The notes beneath the pieces were generated by a model. That model was not told where the DNA came from, did no database searches, and worked only from the letters and a program-made list of their open reading frames with translations. From the NCBI GenBank assembly GCA_002341185.1, contig DDNP01000020.1, forward strand, positions 95,340-159,339: DNA of 64,000 nt, written 5' to 3'. The translations under genes and the position numbers were made by a program. This document shows positions 51,874 to 60,286 of the stretch, piece after piece. Positions within the stretch are counted from its first letter, which is position 1; the number at the start of each line of letters is the position of its first letter. Source of the DNA: Candidatus Neomicrothrix sp. UBA2517 (GTDB lineage Bacteria; Actinomycetota; Acidimicrobiia; Acidimicrobiales; UBA8592).

Positions 51874-52704
51874 ATGTCTACGCAATTCAATCATAAATCA
51901 TTTGAGACCATCACGGTCCAGATACACAAAAATGTTGGGAAAGTTGCACTTAATCGCCCTGACGTACTTAACGCATTTAATGACCAAATGTGCAGTGAGA
52001 TTGAGCAGACTTGGAAGGCGTTCCGGACGATGGATGAAGTCCACACCGTATTACTGACTGCTAACGGCGACAGGGCATTTTGTGTGGGAATTGACCGAAC
52101 TGATGATATGTCAGCTCTTGATGATTCTGAGAATCTATACGGCACATCAAATAATTACATGTACGATGACCCAGGTGATGCGCTCGGTCCAAAGTCATGC
52201 GATCTATGGAAACCTATAGTCACAGCGGTAAATGGAATGTGTTGCGGGGGCGCTTTTTACTTACTTTCTGAAAGCGACATCATTATCGCTAGCAAAAGCG
52301 CGACTTTTTTTGACCCTCATGTGACTTATGGTATGCCTGCGGTGTACGAGCCAATGAAAATGGCTCAACGAATGCCCCTAGGAGAGATTCTACGACTCAC
52401 TTTGCTAGGAAATTACGAGCGTATCACTGCAGATACAGCGAAAAGTATTGGGTTAATTAGCGAAGTACTTGAGGATGAGGCCCTTTTTGCGAAGGCTCTT
52501 TGGATAGCAGAAACAATAGCATCACAGCCCCCCATCGCCGTGCAGGCAAGTTTACGAGCAATATGGGCCGCTAACGACTTAGGTCGGCTTGATGCAATGG
52601 CATTAGCCCCTTCGTTACTTACCACCGGAATGTCTAAGAGTTCCCTTAAGGAAGGTCAAGACGCTTTTGAGAGCGGTAAGAGAATTGGCCATAAGAACCG
52701 ATAA
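51874..52704 (+). CDS. Enoyl-CoA hydratase/isomerase family protein
   Basis: A 276-residue crotonase. ALNRPDVLNAFND-like text opens the core, the oxyanion loop is RAFCVGIDRTDDM, and the second is VNGMCCGGAFYLLSESD; DPHVTYGMPAVYEPMK is at the site that usually carries the catalytic Glu, here mostly replaced, so isomerase, hydrolase or another crotonase reaction is possible. The C-terminal part is typical (EGQDAFESGKRIGH). It lies divergent from the SDR with a 69-base gap. The specific reaction is unknown. Confidence 0.82.
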   Translation: MSTQFNHKSFETITVQIHKNVGKVALNRPDVLNAFNDQMCSEIEQTWKAFRTMDEVHTVLLTANGDRAFCVGIDRTDDMSALDDSENLYGTSNNYMYDDPGDALGPKSCDLWKPIVTAVNGMCCGGAFYLLSESDIIIASKSATFFDPHVTYGMPAVYEPMKMAQRMPLGEILRLTLLGNYERITADTAKSIGLISEVLEDEALFAKALWIAETIASQPPIAVQASLRAIWAANDLGRLDAMALAPSLLTTGMSKSSLKEGQDAFESGKRIGHKNR

Positions 52705-52748
52705 GCCTTTGGGATTGGTTTTCAACTTTTTCTTAGTAACATTTAATT

Positions 52749-52796
52749 ATGGAGAAACTTCTCTTTGACCTGCGACTTACATGCCCAGTGGCTTAA
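52749..52796 (+). CDS. Leucine-rich leader peptide upstream of leuA (candidate)
   Basis: A 15-codon frame, MEKLLFDLRLTCPVA, stops at 52794-52796, 48 bases before the leuA ATG. Four of 15 residues are Leu (CTT, CTC, CTG, CTT), as in leader peptides that sense leucine supply. It has no strong ribosome binding site, so translation is inferred. Its position and Leu content in front of leuA, an enzyme of leucine synthesis, are the main support. Confidence 0.6.
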   Translation: MEKLLFDLRLTCPVA

Positions 52797-52840
52797 TTTT
52801 ATCGTCACTGGGCTCATTCAAAGTTTGCAAACAGAGAGGA
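52761..52840 (+). promoter_or_regulatory. leuA attenuator-like leader: hairpin plus sequestered ribosome binding site
   Basis: GCCCAGTG (52783-52790) pairs perfectly with CACTGGGC (52806-52813) around a 15-base loop that holds the leader stop codon. Outside it, CTCTTTG (52761-52767), which covers the Leu codon CTC and following bases, can pair with CAGAGAG (52832-52838), part of the leuA Shine-Dalgarno (GAGAGGA). In this fold translation of leuA is off; a ribosome stalled on the leader Leu codons would free the site. A T-run terminator is not seen, so control looks translational. This resembles the leuA leaders predicted in other actinobacteria. Confidence 0.6.
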
Positions 52841-52844
52841 AATA

Positions 52845-54554
52845 ATGAATAAATTTGAAAATCCAACTGCCATTCAAAACTCCACAGATATGCCATTTCG
52901 CAAATATAGGGCATTCGAAGCTGTTGATATACCTGACAGGACTTGGCCAGATTCCTCTATAACTAAAGCCCCCTTGTGGTGCTCAGTAGATCTGCGAGAT
53001 GGAAATCAGGCCCTTATCGAACCTATGGACCCAGATCGAAAATGGAAAATGTTCAAAAAACTTGTTGAAATAGGTTTTAAAGAAATCGAAGTTGGCTTTC
53101 CATCAGCCTCAGAAGCAGACTTCACATTTGTTCGTGAGATTATCGAAGAGAATGCCATTCCTGATGATGTGACTATACAAGTTCTTGTTCAGAGCAGACC
53201 AGAGTTAATAGAACGGACATATGAATCTATTAGGGGGGTCAAAAACGCAATCGTTCATTTTTATAATTCAACATCTACTTTGCAACGTAACGTCGTCTTT
53301 GGCCTGGACAAGAAAGGAATAAAGCAAATTGCTGTAGATGCAGCACGCTATTGCAAGAGTCTTGAGTCTGCTGTGCCTGATACCGACATTCGATACGAGT
53401 ATTCTCCCGAGTCTTTCACAGGGACAGAGCTCGATTTTGCAAAAGAGATTTGCGACGCAGTTGTTGATGTAATCGACCCATCCCCTAGCAAAAGAATTAT
53501 TATCAATTTACCTGCGACTGTCGAAATGGCTTCCGCTAACACGTACGGTGACATGATTGAATGGATGCACCGTAACTTAAATCGCAGAGACGATATCATT
53601 TTAAGCCTCCACCCTCATAACGATCGAGGAACAGGTGTAGCAGCCGCAGAATTTGGGTTAATGGCCGGAGCAGACCGAGTTGAAGGAACTCTGTTCGGTA
53701 ATGGCGAACGAACTGGAAACGTAGATGTAATTAACATTGCGATGAATATGTACAGCCAAGGCATAGACCCAATGCTCGATATAAGTGACATAAACGACAT
53801 ACGACGTGTTGCCGAGTATTGTAATCAATTGCCTGTCCATCCCCGCCACCCTTATGTTGGCGACCTCGTGTACACGGCCTTCTCGGGATCACATCAGGAT
53901 GCCATAAAGAAGGGGTTCGATGCGCTTAGGGATTCTCCCGAAGGAATATTTGAGGTTCCCTATATCCCAATTGACCCACATGATGTAGGGAGAACATACG
54001 AGGATGTAGTTAGAGTGAACAGCCAGTCAGGAAAGGGCGGAGTCTCATATCTACTCAAAACCGAGAACCAGTTTGACCTTCCAAGGCGTATGCAAATTGA
54101 ATTCACAAGATCAATCCAAAAGATTACAGACGCCACTGGCAAGGAAATCACCGCACAACAAATCTTTAATGAATTCTCCGGTGAATACCTAGACATTGAT
54201 TATCCATTTTTGCTCCATGGATATGAGTCCGCACAAAATGCTGAGGGTAAAGACAGAACCTTACTAACTGCGAGAATGACCAATTCTGGTGAGCAACTTA
54301 TTGTCCAAGGAGAAGGGTCTGGCTCGCTTGACGCTTTCGTCAAGGGTTTAGGAGATGCTCTACCATACGACTTAAAGGTCCTTGATTACCATGAGCATTC
54401 TAAAGGAACTGGCGTTGATGCGAGTGCTGTAGCTTATGTCGAAATGGCTATAGACGGTAAAGAATTATGGGGTTGTGGTTTACATACAGATATAACTCGT
54501 GCTTCGATGCGAGCTATCATAAGCGCTATTAATAGGGCTGCTAAAGAATCGTAG
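52845..54554 (+). CDS. leuA: 2-Isopropylmalate synthase
   Basis: A 569-residue enzyme that joins acetyl-CoA and 2-ketoisovalerate in leucine synthesis. The catalytic domain begins APLWCSVDLRDGNQALIEPM, with the metal-binding Asp, and carries HPHNDRGTGVAAAE (H-x-H), GNGERTGNVD, and HPRHPYVGDLVYTAFSG-type text. The C-terminal regulatory (LeuA allosteric) domain (about 440-569) is present, so leucine feedback is expected. This is the longer actinobacterial type. It is preceded by a Leu-rich leader and followed 14 bases later by a CoA transferase gene. Confidence 0.95.
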   Translation: MNKFENPTAIQNSTDMPFRKYRAFEAVDIPDRTWPDSSITKAPLWCSVDLRDGNQALIEPMDPDRKWKMFKKLVEIGFKEIEVGFPSASEADFTFVREIIEENAIPDDVTIQVLVQSRPELIERTYESIRGVKNAIVHFYNSTSTLQRNVVFGLDKKGIKQIAVDAARYCKSLESAVPDTDIRYEYSPESFTGTELDFAKEICDAVVDVIDPSPSKRIIINLPATVEMASANTYGDMIEWMHRNLNRRDDIILSLHPHNDRGTGVAAAEFGLMAGADRVEGTLFGNGERTGNVDVINIAMNMYSQGIDPMLDISDINDIRRVAEYCNQLPVHPRHPYVGDLVYTAFSGSHQDAIKKGFDALRDSPEGIFEVPYIPIDPHDVGRTYEDVVRVNSQSGKGGVSYLLKTENQFDLPRRMQIEFTRSIQKITDATGKEITAQQIFNEFSGEYLDIDYPFLLHGYESAQNAEGKDRTLLTARMTNSGEQLIVQGEGSGSLDAFVKGLGDALPYDLKVLDYHEHSKGTGVDASAVAYVEMAIDGKELWGCGLHTDITRASMRAIISAINRAAKES

Positions 54555-54568
54555 TTACAGAGGATTTA

Positions 54569-55792
54569 ATGGAAGTTTCGCAAGAAAACACAAATTCGAA
54601 GCTCCCGTTGACCGGCATTAGGGTACTTGCAGCTGAACAGATGCAATCGCTTCCGTACGCAACGCAATTACTTGCGAGTTTCGGAGCGGAGGTAATTAAG
54701 GTCGAGCATCCAGTGAGAGGCGACTTAGGAAGATCAGGATTGCCTAGCACAAAAGGCATTGACGGCAACGATGTTGGAGCTACTTTTTTACGGAATAATC
54801 TCTATAAAAAAAGTATCGGAATTGACTTAAAAAGCTCTCTTGGTCAGAACCTCTTCCTCCAACTAGTTCAAAATTTTCATGTCGTAGCGGAGAACTACAA
54901 ACCCGGCACAATGGATAGATTCAATCTTGGTTATAGCGACATCAAAGAAACCTGCCCAGAAATTATTTATCTATCGCTATCTGGTTTTGGAAATTCTATA
55001 GAAACTCCCTACAAGTCTTGGCCCGCATTTGCTCCTGTTGCTGAAGCCATGTCGGGAATATACAACTTCAATAGAGGACCAGATGATGATTTAAAGGTTT
55101 CACCGGTGGGTGCACTGGGAGATACTGGAACAGGCTTGTTCGCTGTCATCGGGGTCCTTACGGCTCTGCGAAGGCTTGAAAAATTTGAGGAAGGCTCCTA
55201 TATCGATATCTCGATGTTTGACTCGATGATTGCATTTGCTGATATTGTTCCCAACTATTACTCAATGGGGAAAGACCCCAGAACCCCTAGTTCATTGATA
55301 AATCACGGGTTTAAGGTCTCAAAAGGTGAAATCATTATTCAGATTGGTCGTGAACATCAATTTGAAGCTTTTGTTAGACACATTGGAAAGCCCGAATGGT
55401 TAGATGAGGATCGATTCGAAACCAGATCTGGCTGGGTGGAAAATATTCAAGAGATAATTGATCAATTCGCTATTTGGGCGGGAGATAGAGACACCATTAG
55501 TTTGTGTGAAGGCCTTGCTGAAGCCGGAGTTGCCGCTGCTCCAGTATTTGAAGCATCAGATATTGTGGGTGACCCTCATGTGAAGGCACGCGAAATGCTT
55601 CTGCCCGTTGAAACGAGTGGAGAATTTAATGTTCTTACTGCAGGGAACCCGGTAAGAATATCTGGTGTGACTCGACCAGAACTCACACCGCCTCCCGCTC
55701 TTGGCGCTGATACTAAATCTCTGTTGATGACGGAGTTAAACCTGAGCGAAAAGGAATACCTTAAACTTGCCGAAGATAATATCGTTAGCTAG
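54569..55792 (+). CDS. CaiB/BaiF family (class III) CoA transferase
   Basis: A 407-residue class III CoA transferase. N-terminal text is LTGIRVLAAEQMQSLPYATQ, LLASFGAEVIKVEHP and KSIGIDLKSSLGQ; the catalytic Asp is in GALGDTGTGLFAVIG. It moves CoA between carboxylic acids. The AGAGGA binding site is before the ATG, 14 bases after the leuA stop, so it may share the leuA transcript. The substrate acid is unknown; carnitine, fatty or aromatic acids are usual. Confidence 0.87.
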   Translation: MEVSQENTNSKLPLTGIRVLAAEQMQSLPYATQLLASFGAEVIKVEHPVRGDLGRSGLPSTKGIDGNDVGATFLRNNLYKKSIGIDLKSSLGQNLFLQLVQNFHVVAENYKPGTMDRFNLGYSDIKETCPEIIYLSLSGFGNSIETPYKSWPAFAPVAEAMSGIYNFNRGPDDDLKVSPVGALGDTGTGLFAVIGVLTALRRLEKFEEGSYIDISMFDSMIAFADIVPNYYSMGKDPRTPSSLINHGFKVSKGEIIIQIGREHQFEAFVRHIGKPEWLDEDRFETRSGWVENIQEIIDQFAIWAGDRDTISLCEGLAEAGVAAAPVFEASDIVGDPHVKAREMLLPVETSGEFNVLTAGNPVRISGVTRPELTPPPALGADTKSLLMTELNLSEKEYLKLAEDNIVS

Positions 55793-56336
55793 GTTCATCA
55801 ATTTGTTTTCGTAGGGCCTGAACTAATTCATCCGATAAAGGTTCTCTGCCAAGGCCTACATTGTTATCAGGCCAAGATGCCTCTGGAAGAATCAATGGGG
55901 AATCCTTACTTTGGCCAAACCATAAGTAGTGCCGGCGATGTCTAAATTTCCAACTGGCGCCGAATCCGTCTGAACTGTCAACTAACTCATACTGATCGAC
56001 ATATTTAATGAGTTGCTCATAGTAGCCTTCTTGTTCGTTCTGAGCGTAGCACCTTGCCCATACTTCACCTTTGGCTTCTGTTTCATTGTCAAAAGTGATT
56101 AGGTGATTAGCAACAAGAATGACCGCGAATTGCAAGTTAGTTAGAGTTGCTTCTGACATTGCTCTCAATGCGGTTTCACCAACGCCCATATCCCCAAATG
56201 AAGCATTGGGAGAATAAAGGTTAACTAGTAATTCTATATCACGATTTCTAATGGCATCAGAGTAGCGGAAGACTAAGTCCTTTATCTGATCTTTGGCTAG
56301 TAATTCCTTAACAGCTTTTTCGTACTCTTCTGACAT
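55785..56336 (-). CDS. NTF2-like (SnoaL/ring-hydroxylating dioxygenase beta-like) protein
   Basis: A 183-residue cone-fold protein. It has EKAVKELLAKDQIKDLVFRY, SDAIRNRDIELLVNLYSPN, the fold's helices and beta sheet (HLITFDNETEAKGEVWARCYA), and WKFRHRRHYLWFG. Such proteins are steroid isomerase-like or limonene-epoxide-hydrolase-like enzymes, or small-molecule binders. I cannot assign a reaction. Its 3' end overlaps the CoA transferase by 8 bases. The length is typical of SnoaL-like family members with a short C-terminal extension. Confidence 0.75.
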   Translation of the reverse strand: MSEEYEKAVKELLAKDQIKDLVFRYSDAIRNRDIELLVNLYSPNASFGDMGVGETALRAMSEATLTNLQFAVILVANHLITFDNETEAKGEVWARCYAQNEQEGYYEQLIKYVDQYELVDSSDGFGASWKFRHRRHYLWFGQSKDSPLILPEASWPDNNVGLGREPLSDELVQALRKQIDEPS

Positions 56337-56404
56337 ATATTTAGTTTCTCATAAGTTAAATTATTACTTCTTACTTTAGGCAATAAGATGGACTTACGAG
56401 GGCA

Positions 56405-56932
56405 ATGATGAATAACGAGTTAGAAAATTGGGAAATGAGACGAAACATCTCTTCATTCGTTCTGTCTGAGGAAGAGGTCGATGCAATAATCAACCGGGCT
56501 TCTCATGCTGTTGTTTCTTGGGTCACTAAATCAAATCAACCCGTTACAGCAGTTATGTTATACACAGTGATAGATGGAATAATAACTGTTACATCTACGA
56601 CTAATCGGGCTAAATACCGTGCTTGGAAACGAAATCCTTCAACTTCATTTTGTATCTGGGACCCACAAAATATTGGTAAACAAATAACGCTTCGCGGGAC
56701 CATCAACATACTCAAAGACGATGAATTGCTTCGCAAATACACTGAATCCTTTTTAACCCGTGCCATGAAAGGCAAGCAACCCAGCGAGGAAAGAATCGAA
56801 AAGGAGTTGGCTACTTTCCTGGCCCCAGATCGATACATGATGCAACTCAATATTGAGAAGACGTTAAGCCATAACCTTGATTTATTAATGCAAAAGGAAC
56901 GTGAACTTCGCAAGAAAACGGATGCATCATAA
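56405..56932 (+). CDS. Pyridoxamine 5'-phosphate oxidase-like (PPOX/split-barrel) protein
   Basis: A 175-residue flavin or F420-binding split-barrel protein. Segments such as ASHAVVSWVTKSNQPVTAVM, YTVIDGIITVTSTTNRAKYR, and AWKRNPSTSFCIWDPQN give the PPOX pattern; the RAKYRAWKRNP segment resembles F420H2-dependent members of actinobacteria. It may be a reductase of enones or a heme/flavin binder. Its stop overlaps the next gene's start by 1 base (TAATG), and that gene overlaps a MaoC-like gene, so the three form an operon. Confidence 0.8.
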   Translation: MMNNELENWEMRRNISSFVLSEEEVDAIINRASHAVVSWVTKSNQPVTAVMLYTVIDGIITVTSTTNRAKYRAWKRNPSTSFCIWDPQNIGKQITLRGTINILKDDELLRKYTESFLTRAMKGKQPSEERIEKELATFLAPDRYMMQLNIEKTLSHNLDLLMQKERELRKKTDAS

Positions 56933-57369
56933 TGGTGCCTGTTGATCAAATCCTTTCTTTAAAAGGTTTTAAATTTCCTGGCGGTTCTAAACGCATTGAA
57001 CATTGGGAGAATTGGTTACTTACTGATTGCACCGACTCTGGTCAACTACCGTCAAATTTGGTGCACCCAATAGCCTTGTTTCATATTCCAATTCAAGGTG
57101 TAGATACCTCAATTAGTGAATTGTTTAAACTGGGAATGGTTGAGGGTGCTGGGTCTGTGGGTTTAGAAGGATATGACTGGGAGTATTTCTTACCCTTATA
57201 CGAAGACATTGACTATCGCTTTGAGGGTGAAGTTATTGACGTGGAACGTATCCAAACTGAATCTGGAGGAATTTTTGATCGGTTCGTCTTCAGAATTGAG
57301 TTGACAAATGATGAGGGCGAACTTGTTTCCAGAGTTACCAATAGTTGGCGATTTTGGAGAAAAAGGTGA
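56932..57369 (+). CDS. Hot-dog fold protein, MaoC/FAS1-like dehydratase N-domain type
   Basis: A 145-residue protein with a hot-dog-like layout: NLVHPIALFHIPIQGVDTSI, the hydrophobic helix SELFKLGMVEGAGSV, and the beta strands EVIDVERI, FVFRIELTND, SRVTNSWRFWR. This is like the N-terminal half of two-domain (R)-specific enoyl-CoA hydratases, which lacks the catalytic Asp-His and pairs with a catalytic MaoC partner. The next gene encodes such a catalytic half. They are translationally coupled (GTGA overlap), so I infer a heterodimeric hydratase. Not proved. Confidence 0.65.
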   Translation: MVPVDQILSLKGFKFPGGSKRIEHWENWLLTDCTDSGQLPSNLVHPIALFHIPIQGVDTSISELFKLGMVEGAGSVGLEGYDWEYFLPLYEDIDYRFEGEVIDVERIQTESGGIFDRFVFRIELTNDEGELVSRVTNSWRFWRKR

Positions 57370-57776
57370 GCGACTTAGAAGAATACCTTGACCGAGAAGT
57401 ACCGCGTCTAATCATTGAACAAGTTGATGCAAACAAAATGAAAACTATGGCTGCTATTCTTCGGGATCCATATCCTGTTCATTGGGATAAAAAAGCTAAT
57501 GCAACATTAGGCTTAGACGGGCGTGTCATAAATCAAGGGCCTTTAAATCTCTCTTATATAGCTAACATGCTAATTGCATGGCAGGGACCGTCATGCATAA
57601 AAAGATTACAAGCAAGGTTTCTGAAACCTGTACTAGATGGAGAAACGGTTGTTGCCACAGGTAAAGTCGTTGAAATTATTGAACCAGAAGCAGGTAGAGT
57701 CCGGGTTCAAATCTGGTTAAGCCGAGGTGATGATGTCGTACTTGAGGGTGAAGCAGAAATCGAAATATCAAACTAA
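57366..57776 (+). CDS. MaoC-like hydratase (catalytic hot-dog subunit)
   Basis: A 136-residue MaoC-family hot-dog protein. The hydratase motif is ILRDPYPVHWDKKANA (D-x4-H at the catalytic Asp and His) and GRVINQGPLNLSYIANML. The beta sheet ends (RLQARFLKPVLDGETVVATG, VRVQIWLSRGDD, LEGEAEIEI) complete the fold. The start GTG at 57366 overlaps the stop of the previous gene (GTGA), as expected for coupled partners. It would add water to an enoyl-CoA, perhaps a steroid or fatty acyl-CoA. It is the last gene of the three-gene operon. Confidence 0.75.
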   Translation: MSDLEEYLDREVPRLIIEQVDANKMKTMAAILRDPYPVHWDKKANATLGLDGRVINQGPLNLSYIANMLIAWQGPSCIKRLQARFLKPVLDGETVVATGKVVEIIEPEAGRVRVQIWLSRGDDVVLEGEAEIEISN

Positions 57777-57797
57777 CGGGCTCGATTCAACAGCCGG

Positions 57798-58265
57798 CTA
57801 TCTGACATGGACTAATGAAGGACAGATACAGGAGAAGATAGTTAGCGCTAATTCCGTAGTGAGGCTATATTGATGCGTCACGACTCCTCTTTGCGGGTTT
57901 GATTTTGAAATTCTCTTTTCTAAAAGAATACTTTCAGCTTTGAAGCTTACACTTGGGCGAAGAGGGTTTGGAAAGATGAAGTTTTCAAAACCCATTCCTG
58001 CTATCCATGCGATGTCTCCATTTATCTCTAAATTCAACATATTCCATATGGCAAAAGTGTAAGCACCCGATGCAATTATCTCTCCGAACGGTGATTTTTT
58101 TGCCTTTTCAGGATCTGTGTGAAAGTACTGCCTATCATATTTTAACGAAAACTCTATAAGTTCCCTTTGGGAAGCCGAATACCACCTTGAATGAAAATTC
58201 TCCCCAATCTTCAAGTCTTCAAAAAACCGTGTGGGAAGAGGGCGGTCAGTAGGAATAGCTGTCAC
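57798..58265 (-). CDS. MaoC family dehydratase/hydratase
   Basis: A 155-residue hot-dog protein. It starts RFFEDLKIGENFHSRWYSAS and has the family signature SLKYDRQYFHTDPEKAKKSP (catalytic Asp and His) and FGEIIASGAYTFAIWNML. The later strands (WIAGMGFENFIFPNPLRP) are typical, and RRISKSNPQRGVVTHQYS-like text closes the barrel. It is the last of a minus-strand acyl-CoA operon with a CoA transferase, an SDR, an acyl-CoA dehydrogenase and an amidohydrolase. It begins with GTG next to the previous stop. It would hydrate enoyl-CoA. Confidence 0.82.
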   Translation of the reverse strand: MTAIPTDRPLPTRFFEDLKIGENFHSRWYSASQRELIEFSLKYDRQYFHTDPEKAKKSPFGEIIASGAYTFAIWNMLNLEINGDIAWIAGMGFENFIFPNPLRPSVSFKAESILLEKRISKSNPQRGVVTHQYSLTTELALTIFSCICPSLVHVR

Positions 58266-58266
58266 A

Positions 58267-59484
58267 CTAATGTTCCTTAGAGAAAAGGATTCCCTGTTGA
58301 GTTAATTCGTCAATGCTCTCTGGACTCCTTCCTAAAAGTCCATTAAGGATTTCAAAGTTGTGCTCGCCTAACGCTGCGGCTATGTGATTGTCTTCTGGAA
58401 GAGGGTCTGAGGATTTGAATGGAAATCCAGGTACCTGGACCTCGCCAGCAAGGGGATCGCTTACTGTTCGAACTGTGCCGCGTTCGAGAAAATGGGGATG
58501 CGAAAGAGCATCTTGTGGAGCTAATGAAGGCCCGCAGGGAACTCTATGTGATTGGAGCACTGTAATGGCATGTTCATCGTCAGAAAAGGATTGTAACCAT
58601 TCTTCAATAATTGCAGTTAAATCATCTCTGTTTTTGAGGCGCGCCGGATTACCAATAAATCGATCATCATTTGCTAGCTCCGGTTTACCCATAGCTTCAA
58701 ATAAATTTTGTATTTGGGCTTCAGCACACAGGATTATTATCCACCCTTCCGAACCTTTAAATGAACCTGCTGGCGATAACATTTGAAACTCAGTTCCTTG
58801 CCTCATAGGGACATATTCTCCATTGGTCATTGAAGATGCATGTACTGGCATATCATGCATGTGGAAGAGTGCGTCAACCATAGAAATATCTAAGTGGGTA
58901 CCTCTACCTGTTCGTTCTCGGTGAAACAATGCATGCCCAATGGCAGCGAAGGCGTGGACACCAGCATTTGTATCCCCCATTCCAATCCCGACAAACATTG
59001 GTGGTCTGTCTGGTTCTCCAGTCATGTGCATTATTCCTGCGTAGCCTTGTGCAATCAAGTCGAAGCAAGGCAAGCTTGAAAGTGGTCCGGTTTGCCCAAA
59101 ACCTGAAACAGAAGCCATAACTATTTCCGGATTTATTTTTGATAAATTATCGTAACCTAGACCTTTTCGGTCTAGCACTCCTGGGCTGAAATTTTCAACG
59201 ACAATATCGACATGCTCCACCAGTTCTAGAATAATTTGCTTTCCGGTATCAGAATTGATGTCCATGCATATACTTTTTTTACCTCGGTTCTGCTGAATAT
59301 GTGTACCTGCTCTTTTATTGACCCGAGGTCTATTTGAACGATTTGGATCACCATACGGTGGTTGCTCAACTTTGATTACGTTGGCACCTAGTTCTGTAAG
59401 CAATCGAGTGCAAGCGGGTCCTGCAAGATACCTGGTTAGATCAAGCACGTTTACCCCCTCAAGCCAAGTGTTTGAACTTTCCAT
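58267..59484 (-). CDS. CaiB/BaiF family (class III) CoA transferase
   Basis: A 405-residue class III CoA transferase. It starts MESSNTWLEGVNVLDLTRYL and has LTELGANVIKVEQPPYGDPN, NRGKKSICMDINSDTG, ASVSGFGQTGPLSSLPCFDL, and the catalytic Asp in VGIGMGDTNAG. The ATG at 59484 follows AAGGGGGG, a strong binding site, so it is better than the longer frame from 59535. It would activate a carboxylic acid by CoA transfer to feed the following dehydrogenase and hydratase steps. Confidence 0.88.
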   Translation of the reverse strand: MESSNTWLEGVNVLDLTRYLAGPACTRLLTELGANVIKVEQPPYGDPNRSNRPRVNKRAGTHIQQNRGKKSICMDINSDTGKQIILELVEHVDIVVENFSPGVLDRKGLGYDNLSKINPEIVMASVSGFGQTGPLSSLPCFDLIAQGYAGIMHMTGEPDRPPMFVGIGMGDTNAGVHAFAAIGHALFHRERTGRGTHLDISMVDALFHMHDMPVHASSMTNGEYVPMRQGTEFQMLSPAGSFKGSEGWIIILCAEAQIQNLFEAMGKPELANDDRFIGNPARLKNRDDLTAIIEEWLQSFSDDEHAITVLQSHRVPCGPSLAPQDALSHPHFLERGTVRTVSDPLAGEVQVPGFPFKSSDPLPEDNHIAAALGEHNFEILNGLLGRSPESIDELTQQGILFSKEH

Positions 59485-59509
59485 AATGCCCCCCCTTGCA
59501 GGTTTTTCT

Positions 59510-60286
59510 TTAAGCGTATTTAGCTCCACCATCAATAGGGATGATGGCGCCGTTTATTTGATAAGCAAGGTCGCTTACCATGAAAGCAACGATATCTCCT
59601 ATGCTCTCCGGAGTTGACAAACGGCCGGTCAAGTTTGGCATAAAATCACTGGTTGCCCATTCTTCAATTTCATTCCAATTATCGCCGATACCTTTATCTC
59701 TGGACCGCTTAGCTAACATTTCTTTTACTTCATCTGTAGCTATCATTCCAGGGTTCAAGAGGTTCGCTGTGACGCCACTATGTTTTAGTTTACGTGCGAG
59801 ACTCTTAACGATAGGGACTAATGCGGCTTTAGCTCCGTAGTAACCTGGCGAATGAGTCCCTGGATTATCTATCCCGATTGTGCCTAGGAAAAGTATCCTT
59901 CCCCATCCATTAATTACCATGTGTCGAATCACTGACTGCGAAAGTTTGACTCCCATCAGGACATTATGCTCCCATTCTTCAGCCCATGAATCTATTGATT
60001 CCCAGCTTGATTCAAATGGCTTCCCGTAATTATTTATAAGGATATCTATAGGAGGAAGAATTGATTGGATCTCTTCTTCGGATGATTCCAGCGGATCAAA
60101 CTCTAAGCACGAAGCTGTCCCATTTATGATATTTAGGCGATCAAAGGTAGAATTAGTCTGACCTGTCTTGAAACCGTGAACGATGACATGAGCACCTTCC
60201 TCGCATAATCTTTCAGCAATCCCCGCTCCTGTTCCGCGATGACTACCAGTGACTAGAGCGACTTTACCTTCAAGGTTTAAGTTCAT
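59510..60286 (-). CDS. SDR family oxidoreductase
   Basis: A 258-residue short-chain dehydrogenase. The Rossmann motif is TGSHRGTGAG, the NNYG stretch (LINNYGKP) takes the place of NNAG, and the active-site pair is Tyr in GYYGAK with a Thr in FLGTIG at the usual Ser position. The C-terminal end NGAIIPIDGGAKYA is normal. The Ser-to-Thr change keeps a hydroxyl and may still work. The start overlaps the acyl-CoA dehydrogenase stop by 4 bases (ATGA). It likely oxidises a 3-hydroxyacyl-CoA or an alcohol in the same pathway. Confidence 0.8.
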   Translation of the reverse strand: MNLNLEGKVALVTGSHRGTGAGIAERLCEEGAHVIVHGFKTGQTNSTFDRLNIINGTASCLEFDPLESSEEEIQSILPPIDILINNYGKPFESSWESIDSWAEEWEHNVLMGVKLSQSVIRHMVINGWGRILFLGTIGIDNPGTHSPGYYGAKAALVPIVKSLARKLKHSGVTANLLNPGMIATDEVKEMLAKRSRDKGIGDNWNEIEEWATSDFMPNLTGRLSTPESIGDIVAFMVSDLAYQINGAIIPIDGGAKYA

